From Deltaproteobacteria bacterium (GTDB lineage: Bacteria > Desulfobacterota > Binatia > Binatales > Binataceae), in NCBI GenBank assembly GCA_021794015.1, contig JAJYRQ010000002.1, positions 96,817 to 160,816 of the forward strand: a stretch of DNA of 64,000 bases, given 5' to 3'. The notes beneath the pieces were generated by a model that saw nothing but the letters and a program-made list of their open reading frames with translations, searched no databases and had not been told where the DNA came from. How positions within the stretch are numbered: position 1 is the first letter of the stretch; the number at the start of each line of letters is the position of its first letter. Both the position numbers and the translations under genes were made by a program. Of this stretch, positions 9,474 through 17,804 are shown piece by piece.

Positions 9474-10597
9474 GCGCCACCCTCCGACGCCAGCGCATAC
9501 AAATCCAACAATGCCCGGCACGCGACTTCAGGCGACGCGCCTTCCGGACGCGGGCCGGCGCACGCCGGGTCCGCCAGCTCACGCAGCCTGGTTGCGGCCG
9601 AGCGCAGCGCGCCTGCCGGCAGGCCGGCGATCCAGCTATCATCGCTCGGCGACGGCCGCAGGCGCGTCGCGTCGATACGCCCGAAAAGGAAGCGTGACGC
9701 GAGAATCTGCTCGAGGCGCGCCAGTTCGTCGCGATCTTGCGCGCACAGCAAACCCGCCACGCGCAGGTCCAGCAGCGTGGCGCCCGGATTTTCGAGCGCT
9801 TCGATGCGTTGGCGCAGACGCGCGAGCTCGCCCGGCTCGCGCACCTCCTCCTCGATCACCGGCCACGCAAGTCCACCCGTTCGAACCGCAGTGACGGCCG
9901 GTGATGCGCCGGGTCCGGCGATCTCCACAATCAGCACGTTCCCGCTGTCCCGTTCGCCAAACTTGGTAGTCTCGTGCGTGCCGGCGTAGGCCATGCGAAG
10001 CGTCCCGTCGGCCGCCGGGTAGGTTGCCGTCGAGTGCCAATGGCCGATGGCGAGGTAGTCCAGCCCGGCACGCACCGCTGCGTCACGAGGGACCGGATAG
10101 TCGGGCTCCTCCTGATACACCCCTTCGACCGTCCCGTGCGCCAGTCCTACGCGAATCCCGCGCGAGGCGGCTGCCGCAATCCACGCCGTCGGATCCTTGC
10201 CCGAGTGCCGCTCGCGCGCCGGACACGGGAAAAGCGTTCCGCCCGACACTTCGGTCGGTGTCGCTTCCCGCAGCACGCATACGTTGTCGCTCGACCGCCA
10301 CGCCGGATGCTCCCACACCGATCCGGGCATGAACGGATCATGATTTCCGGGGATCACATAAACCGGCCCGCCGAAGCCCCCCAGGATGTCCGCCACCTTC
10401 TGCACCAGCACGCGGTCGACGCCGTTGTCCTCGAACGTGTCCCCGCATACAACGAGGAACTCCGCCCCCTCCCTGCGCGCCGCCTCGATGACTCGCCGCG
10501 CCGCGCTCAGCCTCTCCTCGCGCACCCGCGTTCCCGCCGCGCCCACGTGCGCGGCGCGCATGCCGATCTGCCAATCCCCAGTGTGGAGGAACTTCAT
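9470..10597 (-). CDS. SbcD/Mre11-like DNA repair exonuclease (metallophosphoesterase)
   Basis: The 375-residue product starts with the metallophosphoesterase motifs FLHTGDWQIG, VVCGDTFEDN and GNHDPF, followed by AIGHWHS and GTHETTKFG, which together supply the two-metal site of Mre11/SbcD nucleases. The C-terminal 120 residues would form the capping and partner-binding domain. It is the first gene of a two-gene operon; its TGA overlaps the GTG of the SbcC-like gene. The complex is expected to trim double-strand DNA ends. Length and domain order are normal for the family. No promoter was identified in the 600 bases upstream, which are accessory DNA with no other gene on this strand. Confidence 0.9.
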   Translation of the reverse strand: MKFLHTGDWQIGMRAAHVGAAGTRVREERLSAARRVIEAARREGAEFLVVCGDTFEDNGVDRVLVQKVADILGGFGGPVYVIPGNHDPFMPGSVWEHPAWRSSDNVCVLREATPTEVSGGTLFPCPARERHSGKDPTAWIAAAASRGIRVGLAHGTVEGVYQEEPDYPVPRDAAVRAGLDYLAIGHWHSTATYPAADGTLRMAYAGTHETTKFGERDSGNVLIVEIAGPGASPAVTAVRTGGLAWPVIEEEVREPGELARLRQRIEALENPGATLLDLRVAGLLCAQDRDELARLEQILASRFLFGRIDATRLRPSPSDDSWIAGLPAGALRSAATRLRELADPACAGPRPEGASPEVACRALLDLYALASEGGA

Positions 10598-11126
10598 GTG
10601 CCGGCCCCCAAACCCGATAGGACCATGATTTCGGTGAGCCCCAACTCTTGCTCTCGCTTCACAGCTTCTCTACTGCAGTTCGGACGGCCTCGGCGTCGCG
10701 CTATATCCCTTCTTCCAATTATTTTGCGGTCGATGCCGGAGAAACGGTCAAGACACTTGCCAGCCTCCTTAGCCGGAATTCGCATCGGCTCTCCCCATCA
10801 GCGCATCTATAGGACAAGTCTGTCCCGTAGGGCAAGTTTGGGAAGCTTTGGTCGTCGCCGAGGTTTCGGCCGCCCGGGCAAGCGGTCAGTTCTATCGTTG
10901 CGGCGGGCAGCGAGGATATCCACGATGCCGAGCGCCTTTCCCAGGACCCGGGCCTTCCGGCTCATCGGCTCCAGCAAAGTCCTGGAGCGCGGCGCGGCCC
11001 TTCGAGAGGCCCTCAGGCCAGGCTTTGACCTCGCGCTTGCAGTCGTTCGAGGCTGAACTGCTGGCGCAGGAGGAAAACCTCGCCGGTCTCGCCACGCTCA
11101 ATCGGGAGCTGGTCGCCGAGGGGGAA
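10598..11126. other. Intergenic stretch without a supported gene
   Basis: Open frames here are short and match nothing I recognise. The stretch lies between the start of the SbcD-like gene and an IS1380 remnant, so it is probably decayed mobile or accessory DNA. It may hold the promoter of the sbcD-like operon, but no convincing -35/-10 pair is visible on the minus strand. Confidence 0.5.
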
Positions 11127-11400
11127 GCCAGCGCTCCTCGCCGGCGGGTGGTGGCGAAGGCGCCGCCCTGAGCGGAGCCGAAGGGTCGAGTTCCACTGCG
11201 GGGAGTTGTTCCCGCGCCTTGGGTTCATCGTCACCAATCTTACCGCTTCAAACCGGGCAGTGGTGCGCTTCTACAACCAGCGCGGCATGGCGGAGCAGTG
11301 GATCAGAGGGATCAAGCAGGCGGCGGCATCTTTGGCGTCTTTCCTGCCATCGCTTCCGCGCCTCGGAAATTCCGTCTCAGCACAACAGCCGAGGCAGCGT
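11127..11400 (+). pseudogene. IS1380-family transposase remnant (C-terminal region, frameshifted)
   Basis: Pieces of the conserved IS1380 transposase C-terminal region occur in successive frames. RRRVVAK ends at 11171; then VEFHCGELFPRLGFIVTNL and AVVRFYNQRGMAEQWIRG follow from about 11190 to 11320; then LSCHRF appears in another frame. The typical intact order is RRVVAK-VEWHPGEL-FPRVGFIVTNL-FYNQRGTAEQWIKEGK. A 20-base palindromic repeat (11166-11185) sits exactly at the first break, so its insertion probably caused that disruption. No intact ends or N-terminal half are visible. It is a dead fragment marking past transposition in this accessory stretch. Confidence 0.8.
11166..11185. repeat. 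Dispersed 20-bp palindromic repeat, copy 1
   Basis: CCCTGAGCGGAGCCGAAGGG. It matches copies at 37149-37168, 37452-37470, 38684-38703 and 57160-57179, with inverted-repeat ends CCCT.../...AGGG or the reverse orientation. This copy interrupts the IS1380 remnant reading frame. Confidence 0.8.
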
Positions 11401-11502
11401 GACCCCGAGACCCCTCGCGCGGCAGCCTCGCGCGGGGTTGACAACAGAAGCGATGCGCGCTTAGACACCACGCTTTCGGCTGTTCGGCAGTTAGACGGCC
11501 CC

Positions 11503-11531
11503 TTGAAAAACATGGAAAACGCATGTAAATT
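11503..11531 (+). promoter_or_regulatory. Probable sigma-70 promoter with overlapping inverted repeat
   Basis: TTGAAA (11503-11508) and TAAATT (11526-11531) are separated by 17 bases. CATGGA and TCCATG flank the -10 side as a 6-bp inverted repeat, a possible operator for the ribbon-helix-helix protein encoded downstream. The stretch is markedly AT-rich compared with its surroundings. Confidence 0.5.
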
Positions 11532-11566
11532 ATCCATGGTGGAGCGATGGCTACGAGGTGTCCAGA

Positions 11567-11758
11567 ATGGCTGAACTGGTCGATCCGCGATCGGGCGGTT
11601 CCGAATTCGACGGGATCGAGTCGGATGACCCGCGTTCGGGTCCGGGGGCTCGGCGGCGTTCGGAGACCAGGAAGAAACAGGAGAATCCGGGCAAGGGCAG
11701 CCAGGTCGACGCACGCAAAGAGTACGGCGAATTTGACGGGATCCGCTCGAGCGGTTGA
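11567..11758 (+). CDS. Small hypothetical protein
   Basis: A 63-codon frame begins at an ATG preceded by GAGG and lies just downstream of the AT-rich promoter. The product is hydrophilic, with many Gly, Ser, Asp and Arg and two EFDGI-containing segments (near residues 11 and 54). It has no membrane segment, no recognisable domain and a composition that could be chance. It would be the first gene of a short operon with the ribbon-helix-helix and membrane protein genes. I do not recognise it; treat it as a weak prediction. Confidence 0.3.
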   Translation: MAELVDPRSGGSEFDGIESDDPRSGPGARRRSETRKKQENPGKGSQVDARKEYGEFDGIRSSG

Positions 11759-11820
11759 TTTGGCTGGCGGTCGGCGCGCGTGCAGCCTGAAGGCACCGCC
11801 AGGCCGATGAGGAAGTCATC

Positions 11821-12108
11821 ATGAGGAAAGTACAATTTGAATTCACCGACGAAACTTACGCGGCGATAAACAGTCTCGCAGATGTTACCGGCGCGCGGTC
11901 CATGTCGGCCGTTATCAGAGACGCCCTGAAAGTCTATGCATGGCTGATCGACGAGCAACGCGCCGGGCGCAAGATCCTGTCGCAAGATCCGAAGACTCAG
12001 GACAGGAAAGAGTTGGTGCCGCTGACGGTTTCGCACCAAGCTGTCGAAGAGGAACCGGCCTTAGCTGCGGTGCCGGCGGCGGCGCAGAAGTGGGATGTCC
12101 CGGGATAG
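11821..12108 (+). CDS. Ribbon-helix-helix (CopG/Arc-like) DNA-binding protein
   Basis: The 95-residue product begins with a beta-strand-like segment (RKVQFEFTDETYAAINSLA) followed by two helices (RSMSAVIRDALKVYAWLIDEQ), the ribbon-helix-helix pattern of small dimeric repressors. The C-terminal 40 residues are Ala/Pro/Glu-rich and probably disordered. GAGGAAG precedes the ATG. It is followed by a GTG-start membrane protein gene nine bases after its stop. A role as autoregulator through the inverted repeat near 11511-11539 is inference. It is not next to an obvious toxin of the RelE or PIN types, so a standard toxin-antitoxin pair is not supported. Confidence 0.7.
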   Translation: MRKVQFEFTDETYAAINSLADVTGARSMSAVIRDALKVYAWLIDEQRAGRKILSQDPKTQDRKELVPLTVSHQAVEEEPALAAVPAAAQKWDVPG

Positions 12109-12117
12109 CAGGACAGC

Positions 12118-12444
12118 GTGGCCCGCAGCGAAGAGCCCTTGCCTGAGAAGATAGACCCCAGAGGCGTAGCCCCGAAGGCTCCGCAAGCTTTCGCGGCGAA
12201 GGACTTCGCGGGTATCGAGGAGTCGCAAGAGGATGCGCGCCAATGGGCGCAGAAATTCCTCTTCTGGCTGATCGCGGCATGCCTCGGATATCTGATGCTG
12301 TTCGATGCTGCGCTGCTTCTCCCTTTCGTCCACCTGGACGCCAGAGTGGTGATCACGATCAATGGCGCCTTCGCGGGTGGTTCAGGCCTACTGGCCGTAA
12401 TTGCCAGTTACATTCTGGCGCCTTACAAGAGACCGCGCGCATGA
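12118..12444 (+). CDS. Small two-helix membrane protein
   Basis: This 108-residue product starts at GTG and has a soluble charged N-terminal half (residues 1-45) followed by two strongly hydrophobic segments, about residues 47-70 and 78-100, and a short basic tail (PYKRPRA) that would remain in the cytoplasm. No family is recognised. It follows the ribbon-helix-helix gene by nine bases and is probably cotranscribed. A comparable soluble-then-membrane protein is encoded at 42244-42720 in this window, although the sequences do not look homologous. Confidence 0.6.
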   Translation: MARSEEPLPEKIDPRGVAPKAPQAFAAKDFAGIEESQEDARQWAQKFLFWLIAACLGYLMLFDAALLLPFVHLDARVVITINGAFAGGSGLLAVIASYILAPYKRPRA

Positions 12445-12773
12445 TGTTATAAGTGAGGGCCGACCCCAGAGCTGAGGACGTAGGTGTCTCCGCCATACGA
12501 TATGCGGCCCTCAATGGTCGTGTGCGGCGCTACTGACACTTGCAGAATACAGTTACACAGGCTGGACCCGCTCGGGCGCACCGCTGTCATTCCCGCGCGC
12601 GGCCGCTGCGCGCAGGCGCGACCTTGTATGTTGCCGGAGAGTTCGCCAAGGGATTTGAACAATGGGCGCGCCAAGCGGCTGCGGCGCCCGCCGGCCGGGG
12701 CGCCGGCAGGCAGGCCGCAATCTCACGCCAACGAATCCGGCAAGAACGGAACCGGTGCTGCGAAACGCAGCGC
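12445..12773. other. Intergenic region with one dispersed repeat
   Basis: No gene is supported between the small membrane protein and the convergent lyase gene. The only structure seen is the repeat at 12584-12603. Confidence 0.5.
12584..12603 (+). repeat. Dispersed CTGTCATTCC repeat, copy 1
   Basis: CTGTCATTCCCGCGCGCGGC. A perfect inverted copy lies at 37278-37297 and a one-mismatch inverted copy at 37577-37596. Confidence 0.75.
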
Positions 12774-13817
12774 TCAGTCGATCTGGCTGCCGCGCATTAG
12801 TTCAAGTATGTCGTAGCCGGTGATGGCGCGGCTTTTTTCCGCCCAGGCTTTCAGTTCGGCTGGCTCGGCCAACTCGGCCTGGACGCCTTTGGCCAGGTCG
12901 ACCAGGGCTATCTTGACCGTTGCTTCGTCGATCATCTCGCCGGAGTCGGGGTCGAACATCGAGCCGCCGCCCTTGGCGTGGTAAAGGGCCAGGATGCGGC
13001 GCGCTTGTTCGACCTGCTCGGCGCTGGGAGTGTAGCAGGCATTAGCGATTTCCGCCTGCTGCGGGTGAATCACCCAGGTGCCGTCCATGCCCAGCGCCGC
13101 GGCGCCGAGGTTTTTGTCGCGCAGTCCGCGCCTGACGGCTTCGACCTTTTCGGGCGGGTCGCCGGTGCGCCAGAGCCTCAGGTAGACGTTGTCGATGGCG
13201 TGAAGGCCGGCGGCCTTGGCGGCGACCACGGTTTTTTGCTTGGCGTAGTGGAAGTTGCGATTCTGGTCGTCGACGATCTCGCGCACGCCGATGGTGGCCG
13301 CGAAATCGGCGATGCCGAAGATGAGGCCGCACATCCGGTCGGAGGCGGTGGCGATCGCGTGGGCCTGGAGCAGGGCCTGCGGAGTCTCGATCAGCGATTC
13401 GATCTGCAAGCGATACCGCCAGCCCGCGCGCGGCTCGATCTCATCGAGCAGCCGGGCCGCCTCGCGGACGTCTTCCGGGCCTCGCGTCTTGGGCAGAATG
13501 ACGCCGTGAAAGCGATTGGGAGCGCCGAGCACCACGGCTTCCAGATCGCCGCGGAAAAAAGGCGAACGCAGATTGTTCGGCCGCACCGTCACCACTTTGC
13601 GGCCGAAATCCAGGGTATTGAGCGCTTGCACCATTACCAGTCGGCTTTTCTCGCCCTTGAACTCGTAAGGGCAGGCATCCTCGAGGTCCGCCATCACGTG
13701 GTCGACCGGCGCCTTAAGCGGGTCGGCGGCGGTCTGGTGCAGCTTCATGCTGTGACCGGGGTAGGTGAGTTCGGTGCGCGGAATCACCAACCTGGCGCCA
13801 CCGTCGAGAATGAACAT
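12774..13817 (-). CDS. HpcH/HpaI aldolase / citrate lyase beta-like CoA-ester lyase
   Basis: The 347-residue product is a CitE-like TIM-barrel enzyme that would split or form a beta-hydroxyacyl-CoA such as malyl-CoA, methylmalyl-CoA or citramalyl-CoA. VMADLEDACP supplies an acidic metal ligand, VRPNN the strand after it, and LQIESLIETPQAL the Glu of the active site; GIADFAATIG and WVIHPQQ are typical late motifs. Its length is normal for the malyl-CoA lyase group. It stands alone, with convergent and distant neighbours. Given the propionyl-CoA and methylmalonyl-CoA genes in this window, a branched-chain or methylmalyl-CoA role is attractive but cannot be fixed from sequence. Confidence 0.85.
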   Translation of the reverse strand: MFILDGGARLVIPRTELTYPGHSMKLHQTAADPLKAPVDHVMADLEDACPYEFKGEKSRLVMVQALNTLDFGRKVVTVRPNNLRSPFFRGDLEAVVLGAPNRFHGVILPKTRGPEDVREAARLLDEIEPRAGWRYRLQIESLIETPQALLQAHAIATASDRMCGLIFGIADFAATIGVREIVDDQNRNFHYAKQKTVVAAKAAGLHAIDNVYLRLWRTGDPPEKVEAVRRGLRDKNLGAAALGMDGTWVIHPQQAEIANACYTPSAEQVEQARRILALYHAKGGGSMFDPDSGEMIDEATVKIALVDLAKGVQAELAEPAELKAWAEKSRAITGYDILELMRGSQID

Positions 13818-14168
13818 AACTGCCTCCCTAAGCGTGTAGAATTCGCCCCATGTAGCTTCGGGCGCGGCCCTTGGTGAACACGACCGCCCGGATGCTCGCG
13901 CGCTATCCTAGCGCGGCTGAGCCTTGTAGGCCACTGCTGGCCGCGCCAAGTAGCGGCGCCGGCCGGCGCCGCGCGGGGCGCCTTGTGCAAGATTCAACGG
14001 CGCGATCCCGGGTTCGGGCGCGCCAGCGCGATGCGCTCCACGCCGGTGCCGCGCGCTTCGCTGTTCTTTTCCGCGCCGCGTGCTGCTGAACCTAACGCCG
14101 CCTCGGTAGGTTCTCGCACTCGGGCGCGCGCCGTCTGCACTCCCGGCTCTTGCGGCGCGCCCTGTTCC
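13818..14168. other. Intergenic region, no gene seen
   Basis: This very GC-rich stretch lies between two minus-strand genes. It contains several short GC palindromes but no convincing gene, RNA or dispersed repeat copy. It should carry the promoter of the lyase gene. Confidence 0.5.
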
Positions 14169-15254
14169 CTAAACTCGGCGCAGGCGCGGTATCACCTGCC
14201 GGGCGAAAAGCTGCATGCTGTTGCGAAGCTGGGCCGGGCTCAGTCCCGGCAAGGCCAGCTCCAGCACCAGGTGGGTCAGCCGCTCGCGCGCGAAATAGGG
14301 CTCCAGGATGCCGACGATGTCGTCGGGAGAGCCGACCAGGGGCGCGTCGGGCGAAAGGTCACCCTCGCTTAGACGGCGCAGCTCGGCCGGGGACGGCACC
14401 TTGCGGAAATTCTCGTCGCCCGGGACATCGTTGGCGTCCGCCAGCCATTGGCCGAAGCTTTGCGCCATGTAATGCAGCGGGCGCTCCGCCTCGTCCCACG
14501 CCTTGGCGCGCGTCTCGGCGACATGCCCGTAGCGGACCTGCGAGATGCAGAAGTCGCCGGTGGCGCGTCCGGCAGCAGCCAGCGCCTGCCGGTAGACCTC
14601 GGACTGCCGCGTGTCGCCATAAACGCCGAGGTTGCCCGACCCCAGCAGGTTAAGACCGGCGCGCGCAACGTGCTCGGTCGCCTGGCGGCTGCGCGCCGCA
14701 AGCCACAGGCGCGGATGCGGCTGCTGGACCGGCCGGGGGTAAAGCGTCGCCTCCTTGATCTGGTGAAACCGCCCTGCATAAGTGACATCCTCTTCGACGA
14801 AAAGCCGGCGGATAATTTCCACCCCTTCGTGCAGGCGCGCGCTGCGTTCGCGGCGCGAAACCGCGTAGCCGACGAACTCCTGCGGGCGGTAGCCCTGGCC
14901 CAGACCCAGGTCGAGCCGACCGTTGGAGAGCACGTCTACCGTGGCCGCGGCCTCCGCCACCCGAAGCGGGTGGTGCAGCGGCATCAGCACCACGTGCGTG
15001 CCGATTCGAATCCGGCTGGTACGCGCCGCCAGGGCGCCCGCCAACCCCAGAACGTCGGGCGAGTAGCCGTCGGGTACGAAATGGTGCTCGGTAAACCAGA
15101 AAGTGTCGTAGCCCATCGCTTCGGCCTCGACCGCAAGCTCAAGGTGCGTGCGGTAGAGTTCCGAAAACGGCAATTCGCATCCCGGTCCGTTACGGAAAGG
15201 GTCCATCAGTCCGAAGTTCACCTTGCCTGGCCCTCCTTGTTCAGGGTCTGTCAT
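14169..15254 (-). CDS. LLM-class flavin-dependent oxidoreductase (luciferase-like)
   Basis: The 361-residue protein has the bacterial-luciferase TIM-barrel pattern: GYDTFWFTEHHFVPDGY, RIRIGTHVVLMPLHHPLRVAEAAATVD, then SNGRLDLGLGQGYRPQEF. These motifs bind FMN or F420. The family includes monooxygenases and F420-dependent dehydrogenases acting on many organic substrates; no specific substrate can be named. A second but different LLM gene is at 43447-44322. The gene appears monocistronic, with 280 bases of GC-rich sequence upstream that hold nothing recognised. Confidence 0.9.
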   Translation of the reverse strand: MTDPEQGGPGKVNFGLMDPFRNGPGCELPFSELYRTHLELAVEAEAMGYDTFWFTEHHFVPDGYSPDVLGLAGALAARTSRIRIGTHVVLMPLHHPLRVAEAAATVDVLSNGRLDLGLGQGYRPQEFVGYAVSRRERSARLHEGVEIIRRLFVEEDVTYAGRFHQIKEATLYPRPVQQPHPRLWLAARSRQATEHVARAGLNLLGSGNLGVYGDTRQSEVYRQALAAAGRATGDFCISQVRYGHVAETRAKAWDEAERPLHYMAQSFGQWLADANDVPGDENFRKVPSPAELRRLSEGDLSPDAPLVGSPDDIVGILEPYFARERLTHLVLELALPGLSPAQLRNSMQLFARQVIPRLRRV

Positions 15255-15534
15255 CCGGGCGATGCTCGGCGGCTGGCGCGTTAGGCGCCTCTGCCGGGTC
15301 CGCCTCTTGCTTGCATCCGGCGCGTGCGGGCCGACCTACCTCCTCACCGGCGCCTGCGGCGCGACCGTTGCCCGGAGAAGGAGAGGCAAGGAAAGAGCGG
15401 CGCCCCGGCGCGCGAAGCGGCGCTCCGGCAGCGCTTTCGGCCCGACCGTGGGTCGGCGTTACGCTAGCAGAGCCGGGGCGGGCGGTGAAGAGGCCGGGGC
15501 GCGGCGGCAAAACGCCGCGCGTTTTTCGCCGGCC

Positions 15535-16338
15535 CTAAGCAGGTTCGCAGATTTGGCAGGGCCTGAGGCCGGCGCGCCGCGCGCGCTCGACGCTGGCGAG
15601 AGTCATGGCGTGCCCAGGATCGATCCGGCGCGCTGCGGGACATCCGGCGCGGCAGAATATGCGCGTGCGCCGGTTGCCGATAAGCGTGCCGGTGAGACGA
15701 CCGCCCCGTTCCACGCTGAATCCCTCGATCTCCAGCAGTCGAAGCTTCCGCTCGACTCCGCCGCCGTAGGAGCCGAGCAGGCCGCCGGAACGCACCACCC
15801 GGTGACAAGGTACGTAAAGCGGGACCGGATTACGGGCCATCGCGTTGCCCACGGCGCGCTGGCTTTGCGCAGCGCCCAGCGCCGCTGCCAGCCCCTGGTA
15901 AGTCACGACGGCACCCGGCGGCACCTCTCGCAAACGCGACAAGGCGCGGCTCTGAAAACGCCCCGCAACCGCAGTTAAATCGACCGGACCGGCCAGCGCG
16001 TCCAGCTCTCCGGCCAGAAAGCGGCCTATCGCCTCGCCCACCGGTCGGACCGCCGCCGGGTCGGCGCTCAGATCAAATTTCAACCGCAGCGAGGCCAGCA
16101 GCGGCACGCTCGGGCCGCGGTCGAGGAAAAAAATCCGCGCCACACCGCGTCCGGTGACCACCACCAGCAGGCGGCCAAGCCCGCAACGAACAATGCCTAC
16201 GGCGCCGTCGCTGCGCTTGATTCGCGCAAGCGCGGGCGCCATTAGGCGATGCGCCTCTCGGACGAGCGCTTCAATGACTTGCTCGTCCGCTTCGCCGCCG
16301 GCGTACGGTTCGCTCTTGCTGACCATTGTGTTTACCAT
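15535..16338 (-). CDS. O6-alkylguanine-DNA alkyltransferase fused to a C-terminal Ada-type zinc domain
   Basis: The 267-residue product is a suicide DNA repair enzyme. The alkyl-acceptor Cys178 lies in VPCHRVV, preceded by the helix-turn-helix region (VPPGAVVTYQGLA). After it, residues 227-266 form an Ada metal-binding module with Cys229, Cys233, Cys261 and Cys264 (FCRAGC and RPCQIC), the ligands that in E. coli Ada also take methyl groups from phosphotriesters. In classical Ada the zinc module is at the N-terminus, so the order here is reversed, and there is no AraC-type domain between. The ATG at 16338 overlaps the stop of the ECF sigma gene by seven bases (ATGGTAA), which fixes the start and indicates coupled translation. 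Confidence 0.88.
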   Translation of the reverse strand: MVNTMVSKSEPYAGGEADEQVIEALVREAHRLMAPALARIKRSDGAVGIVRCGLGRLLVVVTGRGVARIFFLDRGPSVPLLASLRLKFDLSADPAAVRPVGEAIGRFLAGELDALAGPVDLTAVAGRFQSRALSRLREVPPGAVVTYQGLAAALGAAQSQRAVGNAMARNPVPLYVPCHRVVRSGGLLGSYGGGVERKLRLLEIEGFSVERGGRLTGTLIGNRRTRIFCRAGCPAARRIDPGHAMTLASVERARRAGLRPCQICEPA

Positions 16339-16961
16339 GCCTCTCTCAGCTTGCGCATCGCCTGGTAGACCGTTGCCCGAGCGGTCTGTGGCGAGCAGGC
16401 GAGCGTCGCCGCGATGGTTGAATAGTCCAGGCCCGCAACCCGGCGCAGCGCAAGGGCCTGGGCCTGGCGCCGGGGCAACTTGGCAAACGCCAGCATCACC
16501 GCGGCAATCGGCTCGTGGCCGGCGTGGGAGGTCCTGGCGTCGGCCTGCGCTCGCTGCTGGGCGGCAGCGATCTTGCGCCATCGCCGATGCCGGTCGCGCG
16601 CCCAGTTGCGGTAAAGGTTCGTGGCGATGCGAAACAGCCATGGCCGAAGCTCTCGGCCCGAGTCAAGGCGCGGGTATCCCTTGTAGGCCCTAAGCCAAGT
16701 CTCCTGGAAGAGGTCGCGCGCGTCCTCGCGGTCGCGGGTGAGTCGCAGCAGGTAACCCATCAGGCCCCGTTCGTGGGCTGCCACTGCCTTGAGGAATGGC
16801 GGCTCAACGTCGAGGACCTCCTCTTGGCGTGCGGTTTTCGATGGTTTTTTCAAGCGTTTGCCATCACAGGGCGGGCGCACCGAGAAGCGCGCCGCGCGTC
16901 CAAACGGTGTGAGCGGCAGCTCTCGAGCGCGCTCCCTAGCTATTAACACCGGCAGGCCCAA
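16332..16961 (-). CDS. ECF-type RNA polymerase sigma factor
   Basis: Region 2 is seen in LMGYLLRLTRDREDARDLFQETWLRAYKGY and RPWLFRIATNLYRNWARDRHR, and region 4 in LPRRQAQALALRRVAGLDYSTIAATLACSPQTARATVYQAMRKLR. The total of 209 residues includes about 48 N-terminal residues without sigma similarity, so the true start may be further in, for example the TTG at 16853; no well-placed ribosome binding site decides it. The gene is coupled to the alkyltransferase gene, which suggests the sigma factor takes part in the response to DNA alkylation. No anti-sigma factor is adjacent, so activity could be controlled by level or by the alkyltransferase itself; this is inference. Confidence 0.88.
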   Translation of the reverse strand: MGLPVLIARERARELPLTPFGRAARFSVRPPCDGKRLKKPSKTARQEEVLDVEPPFLKAVAAHERGLMGYLLRLTRDREDARDLFQETWLRAYKGYPRLDSGRELRPWLFRIATNLYRNWARDRHRRWRKIAAAQQRAQADARTSHAGHEPIAAVMLAFAKLPRRQAQALALRRVAGLDYSTIAATLACSPQTARATVYQAMRKLREAW

Positions 16962-17199
16962 AATGTGAAACGCCGGTGCCGGCCTGCAACCGCCGGCGGT
17001 CCGGGCGCGCCGAGCGGCGCAACTCGCCCATGCGGGACCGCGCTACCCTGGCGCGGCACTGCGCCTGGCCGCCGAGGCAAAGGGTCGGCCGCTGGTTCAT
17101 AATGGTCGCTCGAACGCACCGAGGCCGCTCAAGAAAAGGGGCTTGCAGCTTTTCACAATGAGCGGCTCCCGGTGTTGAGGGTCTGCAGGAGGGAAGAGG

Positions 17200-17661
17200 A
17201 TGGACAGCGAGAAGTTCGTGCAAATGGTGCGCCGGTCGTTTGCCGGCACCCTTATGGAAGACGTGGGCATGGAGCTGGTCGAGGCGGCCGAGGGCAGGGC
17301 GCGCGCTCGAGTCGCCATGAGCTCGCGCCTTAGGCAGCCCACCGGGTTGGTCCACGCCGGAGCGCTCGTCGCGCTGGCCGATACGGCGGCCACCACGGCT
17401 GCTCTTTCTGTATGTAACCCCGAGGGAGACCCAAGCGCCGAACGGTTTCCCCTGGCGGTGCAGTTATCCGCCAATCTCGTCGGCAACACCAGGGAGGGCT
17501 TGCTTGAGGCCGAGGCCAGCGTGATCCACCGGGGAGGGACCACGATGGTTGCCGAGGCGCGGGTAAGCGACGGGACCGGCCGCCTGCTCGCCAAGGTAAC
17601 GGTTACGCTGCTGACCCCGCGCTCGGCAGGCGCGGTTGCGGCCGCCGCAACGCGGCGTTAG
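17200..17661 (+). CDS. PaaI-family hotdog thioesterase
   Basis: This 153-residue protein has the PaaI-type hotdog core: RQPTGLVHAGALVALADTAATTAA, in which the His-Gly pair and the Asp at the start of the central helix lie at the active site, then SANLVGNTREG and HRGGTTMVAEARV. Members hydrolyse acyl- or aryl-CoA thioesters in the cytoplasm, often to rescue CoA during aromatic catabolism. GGAGGGAAGAGG upstream provides a ribosome binding site for the ATG. It stands alone between the sigma gene and topA, so context does not show the substrate. Confidence 0.85.
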   Translation: MDSEKFVQMVRRSFAGTLMEDVGMELVEAAEGRARARVAMSSRLRQPTGLVHAGALVALADTAATTAALSVCNPEGDPSAERFPLAVQLSANLVGNTREGLLEAEASVIHRGGTTMVAEARVSDGTGRLLAKVTVTLLTPRSAGAVAAAATRR

Positions 17662-17804
17662 CCGCTTTACGACAGGCGGCCCGTCGTTAACCGCCGTGAA
17701 GTTACGGCCGTGCGCGAACCGGCCGGGCCGCAGTGCTTCCTGGCTCGCCCGCCGGTCTGCAAGAGGCGGCGTTGGCGGCGGTTGAGCGGCAGCGCGCGCG
17801 TCGC

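Noticed and set aside
10848..11171. 107-codon open frame as a gene
   Set aside because: Composition is low complexity and its end is the RRVVAK piece of an IS1380 transposase followed by an inserted repeat.
11821..12444. Classical toxin-antitoxin pair
   Set aside because: The partner of the ribbon-helix-helix protein is a membrane protein and not a RelE, PIN, Fic or MazF-like toxin.
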